This document shows, piece after piece, positions 1 through 7,269 of a stretch of DNA of 41,692 nt. The notes beneath the pieces are model-generated. The model searched no databases. It had not been told where the DNA came from and was given only the letters and a program-made list of their open reading frames with translations. A program made the translations under genes and the position numbers. Origin of the DNA: CAZEJK01 sp964512045 (lineage in GTDB: Bacteria > Acidobacteriota > Thermoanaerobaculia > Thermoanaerobaculales > Sulfomarinibacteraceae); assembly GCA_964512045.1 (NCBI GenBank), contig CAZEJK010000018.1:1-41692 (forward strand), read 5' to 3'. How positions within the stretch are numbered: position 1 is the stretch's first letter; every line of letters begins with the position of its first letter.

Positions 1-55
1 CGGTGATGGCGCCGCGCCAGAGCACCCCGGCGAGCGGAGAGATCCCGTGGGAGAA
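1..55 (+). repeat. Right part of dispersed ~100-bp repeat (copy 1, truncated by window start)
   Basis: These 55 bases are identical to 1098-1152. They contain the conserved right-hand block GCGAGCGGAGAGATCCCG (from position 30) followed by TGGGAGAA. The left half of this copy would lie before the window. Together with 1098-1152 it brackets the VapBC module as a direct repeat. Confidence 0.85.
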
Positions 56-170
56 CCCTTTGCGATGCTCCTCGAACCGGCCGGGTGGTGCCGACGTCGG
101 AGCTGTATGGCGTGCTGCGCATGAAGGGCCGGGGGCTGCTGCGGTACGTATGCATCAGATGACGAGCCTT

Positions 171-200
171 TTGAACCACCGCGATGCACCATTGTATGAT
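171..200 (+). promoter_or_regulatory. Probable sigma70-type promoter of the VapBC module
   Basis: A -35-like TTGAAC (171-176) and a -10-like TATGAT (195-200) are separated by 18 bases. Transcription would begin near 207, at or just before the GGAGG (207-211) that serves the TTG start at 217. This makes the upstream ATG codons at 184, 196 and 199 unlikely starts, since they lie within or before the promoter. Confidence 0.5.
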
Positions 201-216
201 GTGTTTGGAGGACGGT

Positions 217-474
217 TTGAAGTCGATCACGATTCACGGAGTTGATGAGCAGCTGGCCAACCGCCTGAAGGAGCTGGCAGAGAGCGAAGGGACGAGCATG
301 AACCGCACGGTCAAGCGGCTGCTGGAGCAGGCTCTCGGGATGAAGCCGCGAGCACCGCAGCACAACCGGGAGCAGTTCGAGCAGTTCCTCGGTGTGTGGT
401 CCGAGGAGGAGCGCTCCGAGTTCGAGCACGCCACTGCGGAGCTCGAGCAGGTGCTCGATTCAGACTGGTCATGA
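217..474 (+). CDS. VapB/FitA-like ribbon-helix-helix antitoxin
   Basis: Antitoxin of a type II toxin-antitoxin pair. The 85-aa product begins with a short beta-strand-like stretch (KSITIHG) followed by two helices (DEQLANRLKELAESEG and SMNRTVKRLLEQAL), the usual ribbon-helix-helix DNA-binding pattern. Its acidic C-terminal half (about residues 45-85) would wrap the toxin. The start is taken as TTG at 217 because GGAGG lies 5 bases upstream and a promoter -10 box lies just before it; ATG at 184 would extend the protein by 11 residues. The stop overlaps the next gene's ATG in an ATGA, which implies translational coupling and the usual antitoxin-first order. Autorepression of the promoter at 171-200 is expected from the family but is not shown here. 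The family is fairly certain; the start is less so. Confidence 0.8.
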   Translation: MKSITIHGVDEQLANRLKELAESEGTSMNRTVKRLLEQALGMKPRAPQHNREQFEQFLGVWSEEERSEFEHATAELEQVLDSDWS

Positions 475-875
475 ACACAGTCCTGCTCGACACGAATGCG
501 TACACGGCGCTGTTGACCGGAGATGAACGGGTCCTGGATGCCATGGCCGGCGCCGAGCGTGTGCTGATGTCTGCGATCGTTCTCGGTGAGCTGTGCGCTG
601 GTTTCGAGGCCGGATCGCGGCGGGCCGAGAACCACGCTCTGCTCCGCGACTTCCTCGGTCAGGCGGTAGTTCGGACCGTCGATGTGAGCGGGCCAACCGC
701 CGAGGTGTTTGGGGTGGTGAAGGCGCAGCTCAAGCGAGCTGGCACACCCATGCCGATCAACGACGTCTGGATCGCCGCTCACGCGTTCGAGACTGGCGCG
801 TGGGTGGTGACGTACGATCGCCACTTCCTGGCGGTCTCAGGCTTGCTGATTTGGGATCGTCTCGACGAAGGCTGA
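471..875 (+). CDS. vapC: VapC-like PIN-domain ribonuclease toxin
   Basis: A 134-aa PIN-domain protein, the usual VapC length. The four acidic residues expected for Mg2+ binding are visible: Asp7 in LLDTNAY, Glu40 in VLGELCAG, Asp98 in INDVWIAAHA and Asp116 in TYDRHF. Known VapC toxins cleave tRNA or rRNA and are neutralised by the cognate VapB; the target here cannot be read from sequence. ATG at 471 overlaps the antitoxin stop (ATGA). Translation extended upstream in the same frame would only read antisensibly through the antitoxin gene, so 471 is the natural start. The module sits between exact 55-bp repeats (1-55 and 1098-1152). Confidence 0.88.
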   Translation: MNTVLLDTNAYTALLTGDERVLDAMAGAERVLMSAIVLGELCAGFEAGSRRAENHALLRDFLGQAVVRTVDVSGPTAEVFGVVKAQLKRAGTPMPINDVWIAAHAFETGAWVVTYDRHFLAVSGLLIWDRLDEG

Positions 876-1001
876 CAGGTCTCGGTCGAGCTGCGGTGCC
901 CAATGAGCTGCGGCACGACTGCTCGGCGAAGCACCAGAGCTCCAGCCAACGAGGCCTGCCCCGGCGTAGCCGCGGTGGGTGGCTGGGGGTGGCGAAGCCG
1001 G

Positions 1002-1152
1002 GTCATCTCGACCGAGCCACCAGCGAAGCGCCGGAGCCACACCAACGTCGTCATCTCGACCGAGCTGCCATGGGCGCGCTGCTGGCTTGGCCGCATTCGG
1101 TGATGGCGCCGCGCCAGAGCACCCCGGCGAGCGGAGAGATCCCGTGGGAGAA
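1002..1152 (+). repeat. Dispersed repeat: extra left half (1002-1017) plus full ~103-bp copy (1050-1152)
   Basis: The full copy starts with GTCATCTCGACCGAGC at 1050 and ends with the block GCGAGCGGAGAGATCCCG..GAGAA at 1127-1152. A second left half lies at 1002-1017, joined to the full copy by a spacer containing GCGAAGCGCCGGAGCCAC. The ends are weakly inverted (ATCTC at the left, GAGAT at the right). The whole stretch 876-1243 between vapC and the next gene has no convincing ORF. Besides these copies, 876-1001 holds only degenerate fragments of the same family. Confidence 0.85.
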
Positions 1153-1231
1153 GGTGGTAGTGTCTGCTCGACCGTCGGCTTCGTGCTGCATCTGTGTCCA
1201 GTTTGCCGGGGTCTTGGCGCGACTGGTCCGC

Positions 1232-1237
1232 TACACT
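1232..1237 (+). promoter_or_regulatory. Possible -10 box (TACACT) immediately before the gene at 1244
   Basis: TACACT lies six bases before the ATG at 1244, so a transcript would be leaderless or nearly so. No good -35 is visible at 16-18 bases. The same geometry recurs before other genes of this window, which is the main support. Confidence 0.3.
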
Positions 1238-1243
1238 TGTTGG

Positions 1244-1432
1244 ATGGAGGAACGTGCGGGCGATGCGGTGACGGAGGTCGACTCCGTTGTACCCACCGAT
1301 GACCCGGAGGAGAGCCTTCGTGACGATGGCGACCTCGAGCTGATTCGCTGGGCTCTGTCGCTTTCGGTTGACGAGCGGCTTGCCGTGCTGCAGGACTTCG
1401 TCGACACGTTCTGGACGCCTCAGCATGGCTGA
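1244..1432 (+). CDS. Small acidic protein, probable antitoxin partner of the nucleotidyltransferase
   Basis: A 62-aa acidic protein whose C-terminal half forms a helix-rich segment (LELIRWALSLSVDERL followed by AVLQDFVDTFW). Short proteins with a similar 'R-W-A-L-S-L-...-E-R-L' segment commonly sit directly upstream of small nucleotidyltransferase-fold genes in GC-rich bacteria; I base that on memory of such pairs, not a search. Its stop overlaps the ATG of the downstream gene by 8 bases, so the two are translationally coupled. No Shine-Dalgarno is seen; a -10-like TACACT sits just upstream, consistent with a leaderless mRNA. Function as antitoxin is inferred from size, order and coupling. 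Confidence 0.6.
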   Translation: MEERAGDAVTEVDSVVPTDDPEESLRDDGDLELIRWALSLSVDERLAVLQDFVDTFWTPQHG

Positions 1433-1919
1433 GCAGCGGAGACCGGTTCAGTTTCGGGCCCTGTTGGAGATCTTGACCCGGCATGAGATCGACTTCGTGG
1501 TGGTTGGGGGTGTCGCTGCGGTGCTCGAAGGCGCACCGGTAGCGACCTTCGACCTGGACATCGTCTACTCTCTTGAGGAAAGGAATCTGACCCGGTTGGT
1601 CGACGCTTTGCAGGCCGTTGATGCTGCGTATGTCGACCTTGCCGGGCGTTCGATTCGTCCGTCTCGAGAGCGGTTGCGGGCTGGTGGGCACCATCTGCTG
1701 CGCACCCGCTTCGGTCGTCTCGATGTCCTCGGCCACGTGGGCTCGAGCTTGAGGTACGCGCAGCTCGTGCCTCGCAGCGTGGAGCGTGAGGTCCAGGGCA
1801 TTGGGGTGCTCGTGCTTGGTTTGGAAGCGGTGATCGAGACGAAGGAGTCCTCGGGTCACGAGAAAGACATGGCAGTGCTGCCGCTCCTGCGGCGTACCCT
1901 GGCCGAACGCGGTCGATAG
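1425..1919 (+). CDS. Nucleotidyltransferase-fold protein, putative MNT/AbiEii-like toxin
   Basis: A 164-aa protein of the DNA polymerase beta-like nucleotidyltransferase superfamily. The signature is clear: Gly28-Gly29 in VVVGGVAAVLEG, then Asp43 and Asp45 in TFDLDIVY, with a third acidic residue probably Asp100 in GRLDVLG. These residues bind the metal and NTP in the family. Relatives act as AbiEii/MenT-type toxins that modify tRNA or as MntA-type antitoxin enzymes; which role applies here is not decidable. The gene overlaps the 62-aa upstream gene by 8 bases and both lie between repeat copies (1050-1152 and 2111-2214). That matches the layout of the VapBC and HicAB modules in this window. 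Confidence 0.72.
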   Translation: MAEQRRPVQFRALLEILTRHEIDFVVVGGVAAVLEGAPVATFDLDIVYSLEERNLTRLVDALQAVDAAYVDLAGRSIRPSRERLRAGGHHLLRTRFGRLDVLGHVGSSLRYAQLVPRSVEREVQGIGVLVLGLEAVIETKESSGHEKDMAVLPLLRRTLAERGR

Positions 1920-2328
1920 CTGCTCCGACGGACACTCCTTTGCTGCAGTGGATCACCATGCGGCGAAAGCTGTGCGCGGTCTCCGCGCCAACGGATGCTC
2001 GCCGAAGGGCCCGGTGCTCCGGGTCGCCACGCCGTCTCCCCGACCGCGTTCTTACGAAAGGTGACCTTCGGCTCGAGCCCTCAGCGAAGCGCCGGAGCCA
2101 CACCAACGTCGTCATCTCGACCGAGCTTCCGTGGGCTTCGGCGGGTGTGGGGCGTGGCTCGGGTTGGCCGGTGCTTCGGCGAAGGAAGGCGAGCGGAGAG
2201 ATCCCGTGGGAGAAACCACGTCGATGCTGCTCCGTGTCGCGCCGACAGGTGGCGGCGTGGCGAGCGACGATTTGCGGTCGCCTGTGGAGCTCTCCGGTAT
2301 CCGGGCTCGCCACGCCGCTCGCGATGTC
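1920..2328. other. Intergenic stretch with repeat, no gene seen
   Basis: Between the nucleotidyltransferase gene and the grpE promoter I see no coding sequence. Positions 1920-2070 show no recognisable element. A repeat copy with its preceding GCGAAGCGCCGGAGCCAC spacer occupies about 2082-2214. Positions 2215-2328 have no evident signal. Confidence 0.5.
2111..2214 (+). repeat. Dispersed ~100-bp repeat (copy 3)
   Basis: The left block GTCATCTCGACCGAGC lies at 2111-2126 and the right block GCGAGCGGAGAGATCCCG..GAGAA at 2189-2214. The length (104) is nearly the same as that of the copies at 1050-1152 and 8008-8110, although the centre is different in sequence. Confidence 0.85.
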
Positions 2329-2357
2329 GTGACATCGGCCTCGGACGTCTGTACCAT
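2329..2357 (+). promoter_or_regulatory. Probable promoter of the Hsp70 operon
   Basis: GTGACA (2329-2334) matches the -35 consensus at five of six positions, and TACCAT (2352-2357) resembles a -10, with exactly 17 bases between them. Transcription would start near 2364, giving a leaderless or almost leaderless grpE message (ATG at 2366). No CIRCE inverted repeat or heat-shock sigma32-like promoter is apparent. Confidence 0.55.
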
Positions 2358-2365
2358 CCTCGCCG

Positions 2366-2917
2366 ATGACCCGCGATCAGGACCCGGGTGGCGGCGGCTG
2401 GCTCAGCACCATCCTCCGGCTCGTCGAGAATGCGGCCGAGGATGTGGCGGGTGCGCGCCGAGTCGTGCGCAAGCAGGGCCACGCGGCGGAGATGCGCCAC
2501 GAGGAGCTGTGTGCGCGGCTCGACTCGCTGGAGGAGGCGGTTGGCGCAGGGCGCGAGGTGGACAGCCAGCCAGCTCCGCTGTCGGACGCCCAGCTGGAAA
2601 GCCTCTGCCGTCTGGACGAGAGCCTGGTGCACCTACTGCGTGCAGAGTCGGCGGGTGACGGGGCAGAGCCTCCAGCCAGCGCGTCGGAGGCGTTGGCGAT
2701 GGTGCAGGTGCGCGTGCGCAACCTGCAGCGCTCGTTCGGCCTGGACGCGGTGCCGTCGGAGGGCGAGCCGTTCGACGACCGCGTGCACCACGTGCACTCG
2801 GTGTGCGAGCGCGAGGACGTGCCGGATGGCATCGTGGTGGAGGAGCTGCGGCCCGGCTACACGCTTGCGGGGCGTGTGGTGCGACCGGCGTTGGTGGTGG
2901 TCAACCGCCGTCGCTGA
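2366..2917 (+). CDS. grpE: GrpE-like nucleotide exchange factor (divergent)
   Basis: A 183-aa protein placed directly upstream of a dnaK-like gene. The C-terminal third has the GrpE beta-wing pattern: an F-D-x-x-x-H-H-V-like motif near residues 136-143, then DVPDGIVVEELRPGYTL and RVVRPALVVV up to about residue 180. The N-terminal half is polar and helix-rich (about residues 10-70), fitting the long GrpE coiled coil, though it is poorly conserved. GrpE dimers release ADP from Hsp70. The protein starts at ATG 2366 immediately after a -10 box, so a leaderless transcript is likely. A 52-base gap with a strong Shine-Dalgarno separates it from dnaK. Identification rests on the C-terminal motif and on context. 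Confidence 0.82.
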   Translation: MTRDQDPGGGGWLSTILRLVENAAEDVAGARRVVRKQGHAAEMRHEELCARLDSLEEAVGAGREVDSQPAPLSDAQLESLCRLDESLVHLLRAESAGDGAEPPASASEALAMVQVRVRNLQRSFGLDAVPSEGEPFDDRVHHVHSVCEREDVPDGIVVEELRPGYTLAGRVVRPALVVVNRRR

Positions 2918-2969
2918 TCTGCTGTGTCGGCAGCAAGCTGGCACAGGGTCCTGAAGGAGGAGCAGAAGG

Positions 2970-3680
2970 ATGGTAGCGACGGTCTTTGGGATTGATCTGG
3001 GAACAACCAACTCGTGCTTGGCAGTGGTGCGTGACGGCTCGCCGCAGGTTATTGAGATCGACGGGCAGCCGGTGGTGCCGTCCGTCGTGAGCTTGGACGA
3101 GGCATCGGGCGAGCTCATCGTCGGCGTCCGCGCGCGCAACCGGGCGGCGCTGTACCCGGAGCTGACGGTGTCGTCGATCAAGCGACGGATGGGCTCGGAC
3201 GAGCCGGCGCCGCTCGGGTCGCAGTCGCTGCTGCCCGAGGAGGTCTCCGCCGAGATCCTGCGCTACCTGGCCCGCCAGGGGGAGGCGGCGGTGGGCGAGC
3301 CGGTGCGCAAGGTGGTGATCACCGTGCCGGCGTTCTTCGACGACGCGCAGCGACGTGCCACGATCCGAGCCGGCGAGCTGGCCGGCCTCGAGGTGCTGCG
3401 GATCATCAACGAGCCCACCGCGGCCGCGCTGGTCTACCAGGGCCTCGGCGCCCGGTCTGTGGACGCGGTGACCGGAAGGTCGCAGGACGGCTCCGCTCGG
3501 GGCCGTGACACCAACGTGTTGGTGTACGACCTCGGCGGCGGCACGTTCGATGTGTCGGTGCTGCGCATCGACGACGACCTGTACCGTGTCGGCGCCAGCT
3601 CCGGCGACACGCATCTGGGGGGCGATGACTTCGATCAGGAGCTTGTCGTCGAGCTGCTGGCGGCTCTCGACCGGCCGGAG
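2970..3680 (+). CDS. dnaK: Hsp70/DnaK-like chaperone, 5' part (nucleotide-binding domain)
   Basis: This is the first 237 codons of a divergent Hsp70. Phosphate loop 1 is GIDLGTTNSCLAVV (residues 7-20), followed by KVVITVPAFFDDAQRRAT, EPTAAALVYQG and the phosphate-2 motif VYDLGGGTFDVSVL, then GDTHLGGDDFD. ATG 2970 has GGAGG nine bases upstream. The frame breaks at a scaffold gap (N at 3682-3691). The sequence on the far side, from 3854, continues the same protein once a 38-base duplicated segment is merged, so this and the next entry are one gene of 590 codons. It hydrolyses ATP to drive substrate binding and would work with the neighbouring GrpE-like and J proteins. An insert of about 12 residues (AVTGRSQDGSARGRD) follows the EPTAAAL motif. 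Confidence 0.92.
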
Positions 3681-3854
3681 CNNNNNNNNNNCGATTTCCG
3701 GTCTGCGTACATCCGAAGGGTCATGGCCGTGCAGGCGCCCAGGCCTGTGGAAAGGAACTGATAGGGGCTGGGACCGGCCTCTGTGCCTCCGAAATCGGCG
3801 GGTTCGTCGGCCGCCATGTCGTCGAGCTGCTGGCGGCTCTCGACCGGCCGGAGC
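3644..3854. other. Scaffolding artefact inside dnaK: 38-bp duplication, N gap and interposed sequence
   Basis: The 38 bases at 3644-3681 recur exactly at 3817-3854, and between them lie ten N and about 125 bases with no Hsp70 similarity. Removing one copy plus the interposed stretch deletes 173 bases, which is exactly the frame difference between the two dnaK fragments. It restores a continuous Hsp70 reading across this point (ALDRPE then LRDDRLVMARLKAAAE). The simplest reading is two contig ends that overlap but were joined with a nominal gap, one end carrying low-quality or chimeric sequence. Confidence 0.88.
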
Positions 3855-4915
3855 TGCGCGACGACCGGTTGGTGATGGCGCGGCTGAAGGCCGCGGCCGA
3901 GACCGCGAAGATCGAGCTGTCGTCGGCGCCGTTCGCCACCGTGATGGAGGAGGCGCTCGCCAACGGCGTGCACCTCAGCGAGGAGCTGAGCCGGGAGCTG
4001 TTCGAGATACGGATCTCCGCGTATCTGGACCGGACGATGGCGTCGGTGGAGCAGGCGTTGGAGGAGGCGGAGATGACGCCGGAGGACCTTGATCGGGTGC
4101 TGCTGGTCGGCGGCTCGACGAGGATCCCGGCGGTGGCACGGCGCCTGTCCGAGCAGCTCGGGCGGTCCGCGGAGCATGCGCTCGACCCGGACCTCTGTGT
4201 TGCCATGGGCGCCGCTGTTCAGGGGGCGATCCTCGGCGGCTCGACGTACACGAGGATCCTCGTCGACGTGTCGGCCCACTCCCTCGGCGTCAAGACGGCG
4301 GACGCTTTCGACGAGGCGTCGGGCGACGCGGACCACTTCGCACCGATCATCTCGCGCAACACGCAGGTGCCCGTGGTCCGCTCCGAGGTGTTCTACACAG
4401 TCGTCGAAAACCAGGAGCTCGTCATGATCGAGGTGTATCAGGGCGAGAGCCCGAGGTGCAGCGAGAACACGCTGATCGGGGAGTTCAACTTCGACCTCGA
4501 GCCGGCGCCGATGAACTCCGAGGTCGAGTGTCAGCTCGGCTATGACCTGGAGGGCGTGGTGCGCGTCGTGGTCTCGCAGCGCGGTACGGACAACCGCGCC
4601 GAGGTGACGATGTCGAGCCGTGAGGGCGACGGGGATGTGGTGTGGCTGGAAACGGCCGGTGAGGCCGGGGCCGAGCGCGAGGTGAGCGACGTGGACAACT
4701 TCATCCAGCGCAAGGCCGCGGCGATGGCCGCTGAGCTGCCGGCGAGCCCGCTTCGGGATCGGCTAGAGCAGGCCCGGGAGGTGTACGCCACGGTTCTGGC
4801 GGACCCTGATGCCGACGACGATGCCGTTGACGCCGCCGAGGACGAGCTGCTCGAGGCGTTGGAGGACGCGGAGGGCGAGCTTTCTGCGGACCCGGACGAG
4901 GCAGAGGGACGATGA
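3854..4915 (+). CDS. dnaK: Hsp70/DnaK-like chaperone, 3' part (end of NBD, substrate-binding domain, lid)
   Basis: These 353 codons complete the gene begun at 2970. They contain the last nucleotide-binding motif VLLVGGSTRIPAVARRL, the switch to the substrate-binding domain (ILVDVSAHSLGVKT in place of the usual DVTPLSLG), the strand region with SRNTQVPVVRSEVFYTV, and a shortened acidic helical lid. Merged length is 590 aa against about 610-640 for housekeeping DnaK. The changed interdomain and substrate-binding sequences suggest a specialised paralogue rather than the main cellular DnaK. An isolated gene call would start at ATG 3869. The stop overlaps the next gene's ATG (ATGA at 4912-4915). 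Confidence 0.9.
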   Translation: MRDDRLVMARLKAAAETAKIELSSAPFATVMEEALANGVHLSEELSRELFEIRISAYLDRTMASVEQALEEAEMTPEDLDRVLLVGGSTRIPAVARRLSEQLGRSAEHALDPDLCVAMGAAVQGAILGGSTYTRILVDVSAHSLGVKTADAFDEASGDADHFAPIISRNTQVPVVRSEVFYTVVENQELVMIEVYQGESPRCSENTLIGEFNFDLEPAPMNSEVECQLGYDLEGVVRVVVSQRGTDNRAEVTMSSREGDGDVVWLETAGEAGAEREVSDVDNFIQRKAAAMAAELPASPLRDRLEQAREVYATVLADPDADDDAVDAAEDELLEALEDAEGELSADPDEAEGR

Positions 4916-7269
4916 GCCGCAAGCGCAAGGAGAAGAAGGCGCGCAAGCGTCAGTCGGAGGCGGAGGAGACGATCCTTCGTCTGCACGAGCGGGGCTCGTA
5001 CCTCGAGCTGCTGACTGTGGCGCGACGGCGGTTTGGCGATCCGGTGCGCTCGGAGGTGGGGACGTTGTACGCGGATGTGGCGGACCGCGTTCTGGCAGAG
5101 CGGCTGTGTGCCGGCGATCTCGACGGCCTCGCCGAGGTGATGCAGGTGCTCGGAGGAACGGTCCGAGGTCGCGCTCTTGCGGAGCTTGCGGACGTGGTGC
5201 TGGCGGTGCGGGGCGGAGCAGACGCGGCCGACCTGTCGAAGCTCGAGGAGCTGAGCGAGGGCGCCGGCGATGGTGCTCCAGGCGCCGTCGCAGCGACGGC
5301 GCAGCGGCTGTTGGCGCTGGCAACCCGTAGGCCGGGCGCTTCACGTCAGGACGAGGGAGCTCAGGGGCTGGCCGATGTTGCGCCCACCGGTCGCGACCTG
5401 GTCCGGCTTCGCCGCGGTCTCGAGCGACTGCCGTGGACCGCGAAGGGGACGATGCCGCCGGTGGATCGGGGGCTCGAGGATCCGTTGGCACGGGGGCTGT
5501 GGCTGGCGGCCCGCGCGACGGCTGCGATCGCACGTCGTGGGTACGAGCCGAGCATGCGCCAGCTCAACGATCTCGACGAGGCGTTCAACCTGATGCGCCG
5601 CCAGACGGTCTGTGTGCCGTACGAGCTCGGCGGTGCTATCGAGCAGCGCAGGGAGCTGCTGGCGGAGCTGCTCGGCACGGTCCGGCGGCTGCGGAGGAAC
5701 CAGGGCGGCCGGCTGTCGTCCGTGCTGCAGCGGTTACGCCAGCTAAAGCTCATCGATCCGCTGGGAACCAGCGTGTCTGCACCCAGCCAGCACCCGATCC
5801 TCGGACACCTCGACCATGCAGCCAGGAAGCTGTGGTGGGAGGTGGTCTCGCTGTGTGGCTTCACATCGTACTGGGCTCGCGACGAGCTGGTCCGGTTCTC
5901 GAGGCAGTATCCGGAGGCGCTCGGTCCGCTCATCGAGATCGTCGGCGAGGTGGCGCTCGGTACCGGCCGGACACAGCGTGATGAGCTGGGGCGCCTGATA
6001 GAAGATGAGGACTTCTTCGAGCTGGCGTGCCGGATGCGCGAGGCGTCGGCTCGGGAGTCGGATCCGTTGCGCCGAGCGCTCATGTGGGGTGTGGAGCTGA
6101 AGGCGTGGGATCGGGCACGGGCAATGTCGGACTTCGATGCCTACTTCGACGATAGGGCGTGGTCCGAGATCAGTGACGTCGCGGGCGAGGCGTTGGACCG
6201 GCTGGTCGAGATGGCCCGCGAGCTCAAACGGCGGTTCCCGGAGGGGCAGCGACGCGGGATCGCCACGGTGCTCAGAGAGTTCCTCGTCATGGTGGCGGCC
6301 GACCTCCCTTTGGGTGACGATGGGTTCGTTCGTGCCTCCGGCCTGTTGCTCGAGCTGCTTCCGGACGATGCGGTCCTGTTGACGTTGCGAGCGGCGGCGT
6401 GCTTCGAGAGTGAGGATGTCAGCGAGGCGTGGCGGGTCATCGCGCAGCTCCAGACGGTCACGCCGGTGCGAGCTGTCGACCAGTGCGTGCTCGATGTGCT
6501 GGTGAACGCCATCGCGACCGAGTGCAACGACACCATCGACGCGACGTTCCAGGCGGTGCGGCGCGTGTTTCCCCCAGAAGCATGGGCTCGAGCGTGTGCA
6601 TCAACGCTTCCGGAGTGGCCCAAGAGCACCGCGATGATTGCGCTCAGAGGAGATACTCCGGTCCCTCAGCAGGTGGTCCGCCGTCTCGCGATCGAGCGTC
6701 TGGACCTGGTTGAGAAGTACTGCGGGCCGTCGATGCCGCTCGAGGCGGCTCGCCTCGCCGTGACCAGCTCGGGGCAGCCCTCGCTGCAGGCGGCTCGCGA
6801 GTACCTCGAGCGTTTCGATGGGGTCGACGCGACAGTCCTGCTCGTGGAGTTGCTGCAGCCCGACGACGGGGGCGTGGTGCCCCACTCCGGCCCCCTGCGC
6901 GCGATTGAGGGCGAGCTCGCCACGGCAGTGATCGAGCGCCTGGATCTGCCGGTTGACGAGTGGTTCCCGAAGCTCCACGTGATGATCCCGTTGGCTGTAC
7001 GGACACGGCAGTTGACGGCTCTGGTGCAGAGGCTCAAAGCTCTTCACCGTCTGGCTGGACAGTACAGCCACGATGCGGTCTTACTGGACAATGCGGTCGA
7101 TCTGATCAGCGAGATGGCGCTTCAGCTCGAAGGTGCGCTGCCGGCGATGCCTCGAGCTGAGTCGGAGCGACGGGAGATGCCCCGGCGCCGCAATCCGTTG
7201 CCATTGGAGTTCGAGCAGCTGGCGCTGGAGCTCTGGGGAGAAGAGTGTGAAGATGACGACGACCTCTGA
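4912..7269 (+). CDS. Unknown 785-aa protein of the Hsp70 operon
   Basis: I do not recognise this family. The 785-aa product opens with a very basic stretch (SRKRKEKKARKRQ) and ends with an acidic tail (EECEDDDDL). Between these it is leucine- and arginine-rich and predicted by eye to be almost wholly helical, with the regular helix pairs expected of an alpha-solenoid or HEAT/TPR-like fold. No signal peptide, membrane segment or catalytic motif is seen. It begins inside the dnaK stop (ATGA), and the J-domain gene begins inside its own 3' end, so all three are translationally coupled. A role as a client adaptor or scaffold for this Hsp70 is an inference from position only. Confidence 0.85.
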   Translation: MSRKRKEKKARKRQSEAEETILRLHERGSYLELLTVARRRFGDPVRSEVGTLYADVADRVLAERLCAGDLDGLAEVMQVLGGTVRGRALAELADVVLAVRGGADAADLSKLEELSEGAGDGAPGAVAATAQRLLALATRRPGASRQDEGAQGLADVAPTGRDLVRLRRGLERLPWTAKGTMPPVDRGLEDPLARGLWLAARATAAIARRGYEPSMRQLNDLDEAFNLMRRQTVCVPYELGGAIEQRRELLAELLGTVRRLRRNQGGRLSSVLQRLRQLKLIDPLGTSVSAPSQHPILGHLDHAARKLWWEVVSLCGFTSYWARDELVRFSRQYPEALGPLIEIVGEVALGTGRTQRDELGRLIEDEDFFELACRMREASARESDPLRRALMWGVELKAWDRARAMSDFDAYFDDRAWSEISDVAGEALDRLVEMARELKRRFPEGQRRGIATVLREFLVMVAADLPLGDDGFVRASGLLLELLPDDAVLLTLRAAACFESEDVSEAWRVIAQLQTVTPVRAVDQCVLDVLVNAIATECNDTIDATFQAVRRVFPPEAWARACASTLPEWPKSTAMIALRGDTPVPQQVVRRLAIERLDLVEKYCGPSMPLEAARLAVTSSGQPSLQAAREYLERFDGVDATVLLVELLQPDDGGVVPHSGPLRAIEGELATAVIERLDLPVDEWFPKLHVMIPLAVRTRQLTALVQRLKALHRLAGQYSHDAVLLDNAVDLISEMALQLEGALPAMPRAESERREMPRRRNPLPLEFEQLALELWGEECEDDDDL

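Noticed and set aside
593..1243. Upstream extension of the small gene at 1244 to a 279-codon frame
   Set aside because: The extension overlaps vapC and translates the repeat element; only the part from ATG 1244 looks like protein.
3692..3816. Short sequence inside dnaK as an intein, intron or inserted element
   Set aside because: It is bounded by a 38-bp exact duplication and N, has no intron or intein features, and its removal gives a normal Hsp70, so an assembly fault is simpler.
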